Source: Bacteroidota bacterium (lineage in GTDB: Bacteria > Bacteroidota > Bacteroidia > Chitinophagales > Saprospiraceae). From it: 61,409 bases of DNA. The stretch spans positions 1 to 61,409 of the forward strand of contig JANSWP010000037.1 in the NCBI GenBank assembly GCA_024743405.1, given 5' to 3'. Shown here piece by piece: positions 35,568 through 43,977 of this stretch. A program made the translations under genes and the position numbers. Numbering within the stretch: the first letter of the stretch is position 1; every line of letters starts with the position of its first letter. The notes under the pieces were generated by a model that saw only the letters and a list, made by a program, of their open reading frames with translations, was not told the DNA's origin and searched no databases.

Positions 35568-35958
35568 TTACACAGTTTTCCTCAATTTTCTTTTATTCAA
35601 ATAAGTATTCAAAGAAATATAAGAGCCATAGCCCAAGTTTTTAGAAATCTTTCTTCCAGATAATCCTAATTCTAACCACTCTTTAATTTTGTCTAAATCC
35701 TTATCATACATACTTTTTTGGACAATACCTTTGGGTTTCCCGAGTTGAATACTTTTTGCTTTTTTAGCAGCCAAAGCTTCTTTGGTTCTCACGCTGATTA
35801 AATCCCTTTCCAGTTCTCCTCGAAGAAATAGTGATTTGGATGAAATCATCGACTTTTAAATCGTGCTTACGAGCATATTCCAATAGTTCTAATTTCTGGT
35901 TATCGACATCTTGTTTGTCGGTTGAAGCACGGATATAAGCAATTGTTTTTTTTGCCAT
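35568..35958 (-). pseudogene. Serine recombinase (resolvase), internally deleted and frameshifted
   Basis: The first frame (35958 down to 35764) has the catalytic N-terminus KTIAYIRASTDKQDVDNQKLELLEYARKHDL. The second frame (35849 down to 35568) has RGELERDLISVRTKEALAAKKAKSIQLGKPKGI and a helix-turn-helix (WLELGLSGRKISKNLGYGSYISLNTYL). The middle of the catalytic domain, including the usual 'SRLGR' Arg residues, is absent. About 60-70 codons are gone and the frame is shifted at the junction, so the enzyme is dead. Confidence 0.85.
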
Positions 35959-36032
35959 AATTCGATTGTGGTAATTCTTAATACTAAATATACTATTTTT
36001 TCATAAAATTTGACTAAGTTTTTGCAAGTTAA

Positions 36033-36177
36033 TAGGGCAAACGCACCAAAATTCGTTAACCCCGAAAATCAGTTCGATACAAAATTATTTTTTGTAAATT
36101 TAAAATTTATCTAAATGCGTAAAGATTTGATTTTCAAATGTCATTTTTTCTAACAAAACTTTGATGCGTTTGCCCTA
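36033..36177. mobile_element. 145-bp MITE-like insertion with 18-bp terminal inverted repeats
   Basis: The left end TAGGGCAAACGCACCAAA and the right end TTTGATGCGTTTGCCCTA are inverted copies with one mismatch. The flanks are GCAAGTTAA (36024-36032) and GCAAGTGAA (36178-36186), a 9-bp direct repeat with one difference, as expected for a target-site duplication. It has no ORF; the interior is AT-rich. A transposase acting in trans must have moved it. Confidence 0.75.
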
Positions 36178-36181
36178 GCAA

Positions 36182-36499
36182 GTGAAAGACTTATTATTTT
36201 ATAAAAGAATAAACGTCGATTATCAAATTTTTGAAGCTATCGACAGATATGGAGGAAGACTCAAAAAAAATGAAACGTTGGCAGGTTTTCCCATTGATAT
36301 AGGTGCGGAATGGATTCATAATGTGCCTGGGATATTGAATAAATTAAAAGGTAAAAAAGGAGACGTGACAGATGAAGTACCCATTCCCTATCACTTAGAA
36401 AGTGCCTATAGTTGGGATGGCAAGAAGTATGAGAAGATTCCAAATAAAGAACTCGACCAGAGATTTGATTTCTTCCCAGAGTATAAATTCAAACATTAA
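36182..36499 (+). pseudogene. Remnant of a flavin amine oxidase
   Basis: 105 residues from a GTG that is part of the MITE target duplication. VDYQIFEAIDRYGGRLKKNETLAGFPIDIGAEWIHNVPGILNKL is a clear piece of the FAD-binding domain of amine oxidases (E-A-xx-R-x-GGR and GAEWIH). The GxGxxG part before it and most of the enzyme after it are missing. Confidence 0.75.
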
Positions 36500-36569
36500 A
36501 CCATTCCTACTACTTTCAGTCTTATAGATATTTAGAAATTCACAAAACCAATTTATCAAATATCGTTTT

Positions 36570-37556
36570 ATGAAAAAAATGTTTCAAATCATTGCAGTCG
36601 TATTTTTAATGGCATCATGCAACAAAGATGATGATGGTATTACTTCGAATAACCATCCAATTGTAAAATCAGAAAGTACTTATGCCGTTGTCGTAGAAGA
36701 AGACATTATCTATGCCAAGGGATTGAGTCATGATGAATTCAATGGTGCTAACACCACAGAAATAGATTTAAAATTAGACATTTATTATCCAGACAATGAA
36801 GTCGAAAATAGACCTTTATATTTCTTTATTCATGGCGGCGGTTTTAATGGAGGTACCAAACAAAAGCCAGAAATCGTAGATTATGGCAACTATTATTCAT
36901 CTCGTGGTTGGGTTTTTATTTCGATTGATTACAGAGTTGCAGGTGATTTCGGGACGATTCCGCAAGAATGGATGGACTACGGACTCACCAATGCGCCCAC
37001 TACTGGATTAGGTCAATATTACGCGATGTATCCCGCTCATCGAGATGCCAAAGCAGCATTACGTTGGGCAGTTGCCAATGCCGATACCTATAAAATAAAT
37101 ACTGATTTTATTACTGTTGGTGGAGCGTCAGCAGGTGCAATTACGGCGATAACATTAGGTATTTCTGAGCCTGAAGATTTTAGAGATGAAATCAATTTGA
37201 ACCAAGACCCAACACTAAGTACGACTAACTTAGAACAAACTTATCAGATTCAAACTATAGTGGACTATTGGGGTTCTAAGGTGACATTAGATGCATTGGA
37301 AGGAGTGTATGGTCATCAACGTTTTGATAGTAATGACCCTTCATTATTTATCGCGCATGGTACGGAAGACCCTACTGTTCTTTTTAGTAATGCTGAAGAT
37401 TTAAAAACTATTTATGAAACAAATGGAATTCCGTTAGCTTATTATCCCGCTGAGGGTGCTGGACATGGTGCTTGGAATGTTGAATTCGATAATAAACGAT
37501 TGGAAGAACTGGTTTTTGACTTTTTGGTGGAACAGCAGAATTTGAATGTGGAATAA
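36570..37556 (+). CDS. Lipoprotein alpha/beta hydrolase (carboxylesterase-like)
   Basis: 328 aa. Lipobox at FLMASC (Cys about 17), then NKDDD. The alpha/beta-hydrolase fold shows the oxyanion HGGGFNGG, the nucleophile elbow GGASAG (Ser about 189), LFIAHGTEDPTV (Asp) and GAGHGAW (His). It resembles BD-FAE/ carboxylesterases that take small or acylated substrates. It is secreted to the periplasm or outer surface. It is convergent with the metallo-hydrolase gene at 37643. Confidence 0.85.
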   Translation: MKKMFQIIAVVFLMASCNKDDDGITSNNHPIVKSESTYAVVVEEDIIYAKGLSHDEFNGANTTEIDLKLDIYYPDNEVENRPLYFFIHGGGFNGGTKQKPEIVDYGNYYSSRGWVFISIDYRVAGDFGTIPQEWMDYGLTNAPTTGLGQYYAMYPAHRDAKAALRWAVANADTYKINTDFITVGGASAGAITAITLGISEPEDFRDEINLNQDPTLSTTNLEQTYQIQTIVDYWGSKVTLDALEGVYGHQRFDSNDPSLFIAHGTEDPTVLFSNAEDLKTIYETNGIPLAYYPAEGAGHGAWNVEFDNKRLEELVFDFLVEQQNLNVE

Positions 37557-37576
37557 AATCAAATATGTTTAGAGAT

Positions 37577-37611
37577 AAAAAAACAGACAGATGAGTCATT
37601 CATCTGTCTGT
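37577..37611 (-). terminator. Shared hairpin between convergent genes
   Basis: Perfect 12-bp stem ACAGACAGATGA / TCATCTGTCTGT with a 5-base loop. Six As lie on its left, giving a U-tract for the minus strand (end of the metallo-hydrolase gene). On the plus strand it is a hairpin without a T-run but still between two converging genes. Confidence 0.8.
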
Positions 37612-37642
37612 TAATATTACCTGTTTTTTACTGGGGTAAATT

Positions 37643-39292
37643 TTACATATCTGCTAAATCTCTAATTGTTTGAAAGTCAAAATCTTGTGTTGTAAAACCG
37701 TGCGTACAATGATACATTTGAACATCTATACCTTGACCATCAATAAAATCAACTATGTCTTTTGCCAAATGAATTATTCTTTCTTGGTCGATAGGAGGAA
37801 ACTGGTCAAACACAAATACAAATCCTGGATTGACCAAGTCATTAAAATAAATCGTTTTAGTGAAAGGTTTGTAAAGAACAATGTAGTCTTCGTCTTCCGA
37901 ATGATGACTTGGAATGGTATATAATTCGATTTGTTCTTCACCTGTTCCGATGGTCATATTTTCCTCCACACCTATTACATTTATACTATTTCCTTCTATT
38001 GGGTTTGGAAGGACGTTACTTGGTCTTTGCAACACATCTTCCATGAAAGTTTTTGAGCCAGAACCTACAATCAAATCACCGCCTTCCGCTAAATTTCCAC
38101 GTGTCCCACCATTATGGTCAAAGTGATTATGAGAATTGACGACATACCTAATGGGCGCAGTTCTGAAGTCGCTTCTTATTCGATTGAGTACTGCCGCCGA
38201 ACGTCGGTCATTCACTGGGGAATCATAAATTAGAAGACCTCCATCAACTTTAAACGCATAAGTATAATGGGATTGAAAATCTCCTGATATCCGATATGCA
38301 TTTGGATCTGTAGCAACTAATTCTGAGGGTAAAGCTAATGGAGAAGTTTGCTCTGTGAACTCTACTGGAAAATCTATAGGGAAGGTTTGCAAAATGGTTC
38401 GATAGTGAAATTGAGAGGATAGATGTCCATACATTGCCTGAGTAGCATCATAATTCCAATTAGGAGTGGCAACGGTCAATTCCGAATCATCAAAACTTGG
38501 ATTCACTTCAATATTGCTCAAGGTTTCCGTACGGATGGTAAATCCATTCAGAATATGTTCCAATTTTTGAGGCAATTGCAGACCATTAACATCACTCCAA
38601 TTACTATAAACTACTTCATAAACCACATCGCCCAAGAGAGGATCATTTTCGAGTACTTGGGCTTTCGTGGGTAATTTGGTGTTGGTATTTATTATTAACT
38701 CAATATCAGGGGTGGAAGCCCCAAAGCCCAAGGACGAAGTGTTGAAACCGATTGGAATCGTACCATAATCCGTTCCTCTGACGTCAGCCGTTGAAATTAG
38801 TTTAGCAATGGCAAGCGGGGATGACATCATCAAAGTTTTTTGTCGGGCGGCTAGTTTGGTTGAAAACATAGGGTCACCTGTAACTCCGAAACCTGCAAAA
38901 CGCTCTGGGAATGTTCCCGTTGATCCTTCGGATAATCCTTTTGTCCCGTCAATGGTTTCAACAAATTCAAAATGCGTAGCATAAGCATATTCTGCATCAA
39001 CATCCCATGCTTGCTTTGATTGTGTTCCGTCGAGATTATATAGTAAGTTGAAAGTATAATCAGCTACTTTCCCATCAACGGGTTCTGGGTCTTCTTGAAA
39101 TTCGAGCGCAACCCCTGTTGATTGGTAAGAAATAGCGGTCGCATTTGCAATGTTATCGGCTCCGCCCAAGGCGTCTTGCATTTCTGTGAATAAGGTGTCA
39201 TTGTTTTGAAGAATATTATCATCATCGTTGTTACATGCAATGAATAAACTAATGACAAGGACGGATAAAAGAAATAATTTATTAAACTTCAT
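37643..39292 (-). CDS. Lipoprotein metallo-beta-lactamase-fold hydrolase
   Basis: 549 aa. Lipobox LFIAC (about Cys 20) followed by NNDDD. A ~330-residue N-terminal region has TonB-receptor-independent, beta-rich character. The C-terminal MBL domain shows NSHNHFDHNGGTRGN (HxHxDH-like motif) and TIPSHHSEDEDYIVLYKP (third ligand region), plus HCTHGF near the end. Length is about double a plain MBL protein. Substrate is unknown. A 40-bp tail remnant of a paralog is found at 24819. Confidence 0.85.
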   Translation of the reverse strand: MKFNKLFLLSVLVISLFIACNNDDDNILQNNDTLFTEMQDALGGADNIANATAISYQSTGVALEFQEDPEPVDGKVADYTFNLLYNLDGTQSKQAWDVDAEYAYATHFEFVETIDGTKGLSEGSTGTFPERFAGFGVTGDPMFSTKLAARQKTLMMSSPLAIAKLISTADVRGTDYGTIPIGFNTSSLGFGASTPDIELIINTNTKLPTKAQVLENDPLLGDVVYEVVYSNWSDVNGLQLPQKLEHILNGFTIRTETLSNIEVNPSFDDSELTVATPNWNYDATQAMYGHLSSQFHYRTILQTFPIDFPVEFTEQTSPLALPSELVATDPNAYRISGDFQSHYTYAFKVDGGLLIYDSPVNDRRSAAVLNRIRSDFRTAPIRYVVNSHNHFDHNGGTRGNLAEGGDLIVGSGSKTFMEDVLQRPSNVLPNPIEGNSINVIGVEENMTIGTGEEQIELYTIPSHHSEDEDYIVLYKPFTKTIYFNDLVNPGFVFVFDQFPPIDQERIIHLAKDIVDFIDGQGIDVQMYHCTHGFTTQDFDFQTIRDLADM

Positions 39293-39370
39293 TTTTTAAT
39301 TTTTTTGAATTAGTTAATTCTATTTTGGCATACAATACCTAACCGCTGTTTGTGGCAGCGAAAGAGATTG

Positions 39371-39430
39371 TTGGAAGGTGTTGTTTTTTAAATTTTTAAA
39401 AAGCAAAAAATTAAAAACAACGCCTTCCAA
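39371..39430. terminator. Long AT-rich stem-loop between two minus-strand genes
   Basis: TTGGAAGGTGTTGTTTTT and its inverse AAAACAACGCCTTCCAA form a 17-19-bp stem with one mismatch, flanking an AT-rich loop region. It lies 43 bp past the stop of the glutamate-synthase-like gene and 78 bp before the metallo-hydrolase start; it has T- and A-rich tails and may end transcription. Confidence 0.6.
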
Positions 39431-39472
39431 AGAACTTCTTGGCAGCTTTACTACCGTTTTTCAAGCCTTGAT

Positions 39473-41002
39473 TTAAAGTGAATTAAATTTGTGAAAACTT
39501 CCCGCGAAGCGAATACCTGTTAATTCAGCCATGTCTTTTTTCCAGGTGGTAATATCTTTTTGATTGAATTGATTTAAGTGATTGTGACCACAAGCCCTCG
39601 CCATTACTTTCATGAGTTCGGTGGAGGCAGAGAAAAAGTTGAACAGTTGTATAGCGGATTTTTCTACATTCAATAATTTCCTTAACTCGGGTTTTTGGGT
39701 TGCGATTCCTGAGGGACAATTATTTGTATTACACATTCTGGCAGCTACGCATCCGATCGATTGAATGGCTGAATTTGCCAAGGCAATACCGTCCGCTCCA
39801 AGCGCCAATGCTTTGATAAAATCATCAGGAACTCTTATGCCGCCTGTGATAATCAGCGTTACGTCTTGTCTTCCCACCTTATCTAAATAATATCTTGCTC
39901 TGGCTAATGCGGGAATGGTGGGTACAGAAATATTATTTCTGAAAATTAATGGGGCAGCACCCGTTCCTCCTCCTCTTCCATCAAGAATAATATAGTCTGC
40001 ACTTGCACCTAATGCGAATTGAATATCCTCTTCAATATGGTTGGCTGATAATTTGAAACCAATAGGTATCCCTCCCGTAATTTCCCGAACCTTATCTGCA
40101 AAATTTTTGAAATCTTCAGCAGTGTTTAAATCGTCAAAAGTAGGAGGCGATACAGCAGGAGTACCTTCTTTTAGATTTCGAACTTGGGCAATTTTCCCAA
40201 CGACCTTATTGGCAGAAAGATGTCCTCCCGTCCCTGTTTTAGCTCCTTGCCCTCCCTTGAAATGAAAGGCTTGTACTCGTTTGAGTTTTTCCCATTCGAA
40301 TCCGAATTTTCCAGAAGCATACTCATAAAAGTATCGGCTATTCGATGCTTGTTCTTCATCCAACATTCCGCCCTCACCAGAGCAGATTCCAGTCCCCGCC
40401 AATTCTGCCCCTTTAGCCAATGCTATTTTTGCTTCTTCCGATAATGCACCAAAACTCATATCCGAAACAAAAAGAGGAATGTCCAACTTCAACGGTTTTT
40501 TAGCATTCGGTCCAATGATTAATTCTGAACCAACTGGCACATCTTCCATAAGTGGTTTAGTTGCCATTTGAGCCGCCAATAGTTGAATGTCTTTCCATTG
40601 CGGCAATTCTGGAATAGGCACTCCCATTGCTCCCATCTCACCATGATGCCCTGTTATACTCAACCCATTTCGGGCAAGCGATTTAATGTAGGCAAGAGTG
40701 GGTTCTTCTTTGGTTGAACCTGAATTTACAGGAGCTTCTGTTTTAGCATTTTCATTCTCTTCTTTTAATTTGGCATGTGTCCCATCGCAATAAGGGGGAT
40801 TTTTTGTGTGCTTGCACATACATAAGTACGCATCGCCAGATTCTTCCGCTACAAATTTTTTAGGGGTAATATCTGTTGTTCTGTGAGAACCATCGCAAAA
40901 GGGTTGGTTGCTGCTCAATCCGCAGGCACACCAGTACTTCTCTTGTCCTTTTTCTAGTGTTACCTTAATAGGTCTTCTATCAGCAATTGTCGGTTTATCC
41001 AT
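39473..41002 (-). CDS. Glutamate-synthase-domain FMN protein with two CDGSH motifs
   Basis: 509 aa from the ATG at 41002; a TTG eight codons upstream lies in a repeat and is rejected. Residues about 1-80 hold two CDGSH iron-sulfur motifs (CDGSHRTTD and CDGTHAKLK, each with upstream Cys pairs). Residues about 110-505 are the glutamate synthase large-subunit FMN domain (GEGGMLDEEQASNSRYFYEYASG, GGQGAKTGTGGHLS, GGRGGGTGAAPLIF, CNTNNCPSGIATQ with the 3Fe-4S-type cysteines). No amidotransferase domain is present, so it is not a full glutamate synthase; substrate is unknown. Confidence 0.88.
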   Translation of the reverse strand: MDKPTIADRRPIKVTLEKGQEKYWCACGLSSNQPFCDGSHRTTDITPKKFVAEESGDAYLCMCKHTKNPPYCDGTHAKLKEENENAKTEAPVNSGSTKEEPTLAYIKSLARNGLSITGHHGEMGAMGVPIPELPQWKDIQLLAAQMATKPLMEDVPVGSELIIGPNAKKPLKLDIPLFVSDMSFGALSEEAKIALAKGAELAGTGICSGEGGMLDEEQASNSRYFYEYASGKFGFEWEKLKRVQAFHFKGGQGAKTGTGGHLSANKVVGKIAQVRNLKEGTPAVSPPTFDDLNTAEDFKNFADKVREITGGIPIGFKLSANHIEEDIQFALGASADYIILDGRGGGTGAAPLIFRNNISVPTIPALARARYYLDKVGRQDVTLIITGGIRVPDDFIKALALGADGIALANSAIQSIGCVAARMCNTNNCPSGIATQKPELRKLLNVEKSAIQLFNFFSASTELMKVMARACGHNHLNQFNQKDITTWKKDMAELTGIRFAGSFHKFNSL

Positions 41003-41015
41003 TTGATTTTTTTGA

Positions 41016-41142
41016 TTCTTAGACAAATCCCTGGGAGGAACCTTCTTATTAGGTGGTTGTTTCGCGTAATATACTGATTTTCAAATGATTAAATTAGACG
41101 GTTGTGGAAAACAACCGTCTAATCATAGGTTTTGTCTAAGAA
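41016..41142. repeat. 127-bp intercistronic element with 12-bp inverted ends
   Basis: TTCTTAGACAAA (41016-41027) and TTTGTCTAAGAA (41131-41142) are perfect inverted copies. Inside lies a nested stem ATTAGACGGTTGT / ACAACCGTCTAAT (41093-41123). It fills the gap between the pirin stop (41149) and the next start (41002) with 6 and 13 bp left over, like the heptamer hairpins, but it is not heptameric. Confidence 0.6.
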
Positions 41143-41148
41143 GATTTT

Positions 41149-42015
41149 TTAATTAAAGTTTTCAATTAATACACCCATTTTGCCTATTTGAGCATCCCTT
41201 AAAGCTTCCATTATTTCCGTTTGTGTATTCATTACAAATGGACCATAACTGGTTATTTTTTCATCAATGGGCGCTCCTGATAAAATGATGAATCTGGTGG
41301 TTTCATCTGCTGAAATATTTAGCAATTCTCCGTCATTCTTAAACCAAACCAAATCTTTTTTCTCGACCCTCTCTCCATTGACCACTAAGCCTCCATCCAA
41401 CAAATACAACAAAGTGTTGAAATGACTTGGGATTTCAAATTCGGCAACTCCACCTTCTTTGATTTCCCCTCTCATCAGTAGCATAGGAGAGAATGTTTTA
41501 GCAGGTCCTCGAATGCCTTTGTATTCGCCTGCTACTATTTGCACCGTATAATTTTCTTCCTTAATAGAGGGAGTCTTTTCTTCAGAAAGCGGCAAATAGT
41601 AGGGCTTTTCCATTTTATACTTTGCAGGTGTATTGACCCAAAACTGAATAATTTCTTGAGCACCTCCCTTTTGGGCTAATTCTGCACTTGGTCGTTCGCT
41701 ATGAACGATCCCTTTTCCTGCGTGCATCCATTGTGTTCCACCTGCCTTCACTGTGGCGTCATTTCCAAAACTGTCTTGGTGTCTAACATCACCTTGAAAG
41801 ACAAATGTTACGGGAGAAAACCCTCGGTGCGGATGCCCGCCAATACCAACTTCTTGTTGCCGTTGGTTGCCTTTTAGTTCCCATTCTGCATGATGAATCA
41901 GCAAAAATGGGTCAAGTTGATTCATGTAGTTATTGGGCAATGGTTGCTCCAATATATGCCCTCCCATATTCACTTTTTGAGAGGAAATTACTCTGTGGAT
42001 CGTTCGATTCCTCAT
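41149..42015 (-). CDS. Pirin-family protein
   Basis: 288 aa double cupin. HRVISSQKVNMGGHILEQPLPNNYMNQLDPFLLIHHAEW starts the family pattern. GIGGHPHRGFSPVTFVFQGDVRHQDSFGNDATVKAGGTQWMHAGKGIVHSERPS carries the N-terminal cupin metal ligands. The C-terminal cupin has HFNTLLYLLDGGLVVNG. Pirins are iron-binding and some show quercetin dioxygenase activity. Same strand as the Crp/Fnr gene, which precedes it. Confidence 0.93.
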   Translation of the reverse strand: MRNRTIHRVISSQKVNMGGHILEQPLPNNYMNQLDPFLLIHHAEWELKGNQRQQEVGIGGHPHRGFSPVTFVFQGDVRHQDSFGNDATVKAGGTQWMHAGKGIVHSERPSAELAQKGGAQEIIQFWVNTPAKYKMEKPYYLPLSEEKTPSIKEENYTVQIVAGEYKGIRGPAKTFSPMLLMRGEIKEGGVAEFEIPSHFNTLLYLLDGGLVVNGERVEKKDLVWFKNDGELLNISADETTRFIILSGAPIDEKITSYGPFVMNTQTEIMEALRDAQIGKMGVLIENFN

Positions 42016-42113
42016 AATTCATTCCTTAAAGTTGTTTAAAATTAATAATGCAAAGGTCAGTATTAAGAAGAATGGAAAAAATAAGGTAGTTTAAAAAAGG
42101 AAGTTAAGGTAGT

Positions 42114-42697
42114 TTAACTTTTTGCTTCTTCTGAGATTTGTTTTCTGATGTGACTGAGAAATTCTTTGGTGATTCCAAGATAGGAGGCAATCATATATTG
42201 AGGAACACGTTGGGCTATTTCTGGGTAAGAATTGATAAATAGTAAATATCTTTCTTTAGCTGACATAGAATGATTTCGCACCAATCTTTTCGACATATTT
42301 CCATAGGCAGCTTGAATAATGATTCGGAAGTAACGCTCAAACTTTGGAACTTCATTGTACAATTGTTCCATATTCTCATAAGATATTTGGAGGACGATCG
42401 TTTTTTCTAAACATTCTGTATTGAACTCAGCAGGCGTTTGAGTAGCGAAACTACAAATATCACCAACCCACCAATTTTCAATCCCAAAAGCAACAATATG
42501 TTCATTTCCGCTATGGTCGAGATAAAAGGTTCTTACCTTTCCCGAAATAATAAAAGTTTGGAATCTGCAAACATCTCCAGCTTGCAGAATGTATTGTCCT
42601 TTTAGATAGGTTCGTTGCTTTACTTTGGACAGTAATTGAGCTTCCTCTGATTCAGTTAGCTAATGCCCTTCTTTATGTGTGTCAGTAATTTGTTCAT
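42114..42697 (-). pseudogene. Crp/Fnr-family regulator with a single-base frameshift
   Basis: From ATG 42697 the frame reads MNKLLTHIKKGIS and meets TAA. One base later the frame continues LTESEEAQLLSKVKQRTYLKGQYILQAGDVC and on to the C-terminal helix-turn-helix VPQYMIASYLGITKEFLSHIRKQ, ending at 42114. A single missing base near 42657-42660 repairs a normal 194-aa regulator. Only the C-terminal 85 codons have their own ATG. Either a recent mutation or an assembly error. It may have controlled the pirin gene that follows. Confidence 0.8.
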
Positions 42698-42725
42698 TTA
42701 TTTTTTTTCGGCACAAAATTAAAAC

Positions 42726-42761
42726 AAAAAAAGGCAGAGAAGACATTCCTCTCTACCTTTT
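42726..42761 (-). terminator. Intrinsic terminator at the end of the beta-oxidation operon
   Basis: Minus-strand stem AAAAGGTAGAGA / TCTCTGCCTTTT (one mismatch) with TTTTTTT following. It lies 42 bp past the stop of the metallo-hydrolase gene, after a short piece of heptamer repeat. Confidence 0.8.
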
Positions 42762-42762
42762 A

Positions 42763-42802
42763 GTCCGACCTCTGACAGCAAAGCGTTCTGACCTCTAACT
42801 CC
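42763..42802. repeat. Partial heptamer repeat, GAGGTCA family, copy 2
   Basis: CGACCTCTGACAGC and TTCTGACCTCTAAC are two direct copies of the arm seen at 51748-51807, without the inverted partner. It abuts the TAA of the gene at 42803, the same placement as the full elements. Confidence 0.5.
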
Positions 42803-43852
42803 TTATTCAATCACAAACACATCCCCATCATTCGAAAAGTGAATTTCACCATCATAGCCTGATAACTCTTTTTGATATAAATTTTTCACGACTCGAAAAT
42901 CAGGCGGAGGTGCAAAATGATGCAAAACTAATTTTTTGACATTGGCTTTGGAGGCTATCTCAGCTACTTCTGAAGGTGGCGTATGGTAGTCTTGAATGTC
43001 ATGAACAATCTTTCTATTTCTTGTCATTCCAAATTGTTTCAGTCTAGGTTCCATTTGTTTCAGAAGTGAGTTTAGAATGACTTCATGCAGTAACAAATCC
43101 GCATTTTCAGCCATTTCTAACACTAAATCATTCTTTTTTGTATCGCCGCTGATGACTACTTTTTTTCCATTGTATTCAATAGCGTAACCAACAGCAGGTT
43201 CGATAGGGGAGTGGTCAACATCGAAAGCCGTGATAGTGATTCCATCTTGTTGATAGATGACTTCTTTCCCTCCTTGGACATTTTTAAACTCATGAGCAAT
43301 GGCTCTCGCTTTTGAAATATCCATTGTCTCATGACCGTGATGGTCTAATCGATGCCGATTTTCAATATGTAAAAATTGGTTGATAGCTTGATTAAGCGTA
43401 TCTGTTCCATCTGGTCCGTAAAGGTGCAAATCCTTCGTGCGTCCCAATAACCATGAACGACTAATCAAACTCGGCAAATCCATCATGTGGTCAGAATGCC
43501 AATGGGTAATAAAAATGCCATCCAATCGATTAAGCGGCAATCCCATATTTTCTGCTTTCTGAACAACGCCATCACCAACATCAAACATAAAAAAATGACC
43601 ATTGACAATAACACCTGTGCCTGTTTGGACTCGTTCGCCTGGCATAGGTGAGGCAGTTCCTACCGTATATACTCGAATACTTTCTTGGTCTTCTAATATT
43701 TCATTATTCTTTTCAACTAATGCCATTTGCCGCTGCAATTGTTGATTAAGCATAAAAGGCACTAATTTTTCAGGGAAAAACGTGGTCACTACAAAACCTA
43801 TTACTAACAAAATAGCTGCAAGCCCAAGAATACTGTAGAGTATTTTTTTCAT
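42803..43852 (-). CDS. Membrane-anchored metallo-beta-lactamase-fold hydrolase
   Basis: 349 aa. The N-terminal span (about 5-24, LYSILGLAAILLVIGFVVTTFF) leaves the enzyme in the periplasm. The motif FITHWHSDHMMDLPSLI is the RNase Z/arylsulfatase-like HxHxDH. VISGDTKKNDLVLEMAENADLLLHE and KLVLHHFAPPP supply the remaining ligands. The family includes arylsulfatases and lactonases; substrate unknown. It is the last gene of the beta-oxidation operon; a heptamer hairpin precedes it. Confidence 0.85.
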   Translation of the reverse strand: MKKILYSILGLAAILLVIGFVVTTFFPEKLVPFMLNQQLQRQMALVEKNNEILEDQESIRVYTVGTASPMPGERVQTGTGVIVNGHFFMFDVGDGVVQKAENMGLPLNRLDGIFITHWHSDHMMDLPSLISRSWLLGRTKDLHLYGPDGTDTLNQAINQFLHIENRHRLDHHGHETMDISKARAIAHEFKNVQGGKEVIYQQDGITITAFDVDHSPIEPAVGYAIEYNGKKVVISGDTKKNDLVLEMAENADLLLHEVILNSLLKQMEPRLKQFGMTRNRKIVHDIQDYHTPPSEVAEIASKANVKKLVLHHFAPPPDFRVVKNLYQKELSGYDGEIHFSNDGDVFVIE

Positions 43853-43865
43853 GATTGTTTTTTTT

Positions 43866-43976
43866 ACGGTAGACGGTAGACGGTAGACGGTGGACGGTCG
43901 CTGCGCTTGACGGTGGACGGCAAGGCGTGTTCCAAACCGTCCACCGTCAAGCGAGGAACGAGCGACCGTCCACCGT
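43866..43976. repeat. Intercistronic heptamer hairpin, ACGGTAG family, copy 2
   Basis: The left arm is a clear tandem of ACGGTAG units (three in a row, then ACGGTGG and ACGGTCG). The right arm is the inverse, ending GCGACCGTCCACCGT. The right edge is one base from the TAA of the gene at 43978; the left edge lies 13 bp from the next start at 43852. Confidence 0.9.
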
Positions 43977-43977
43977 T

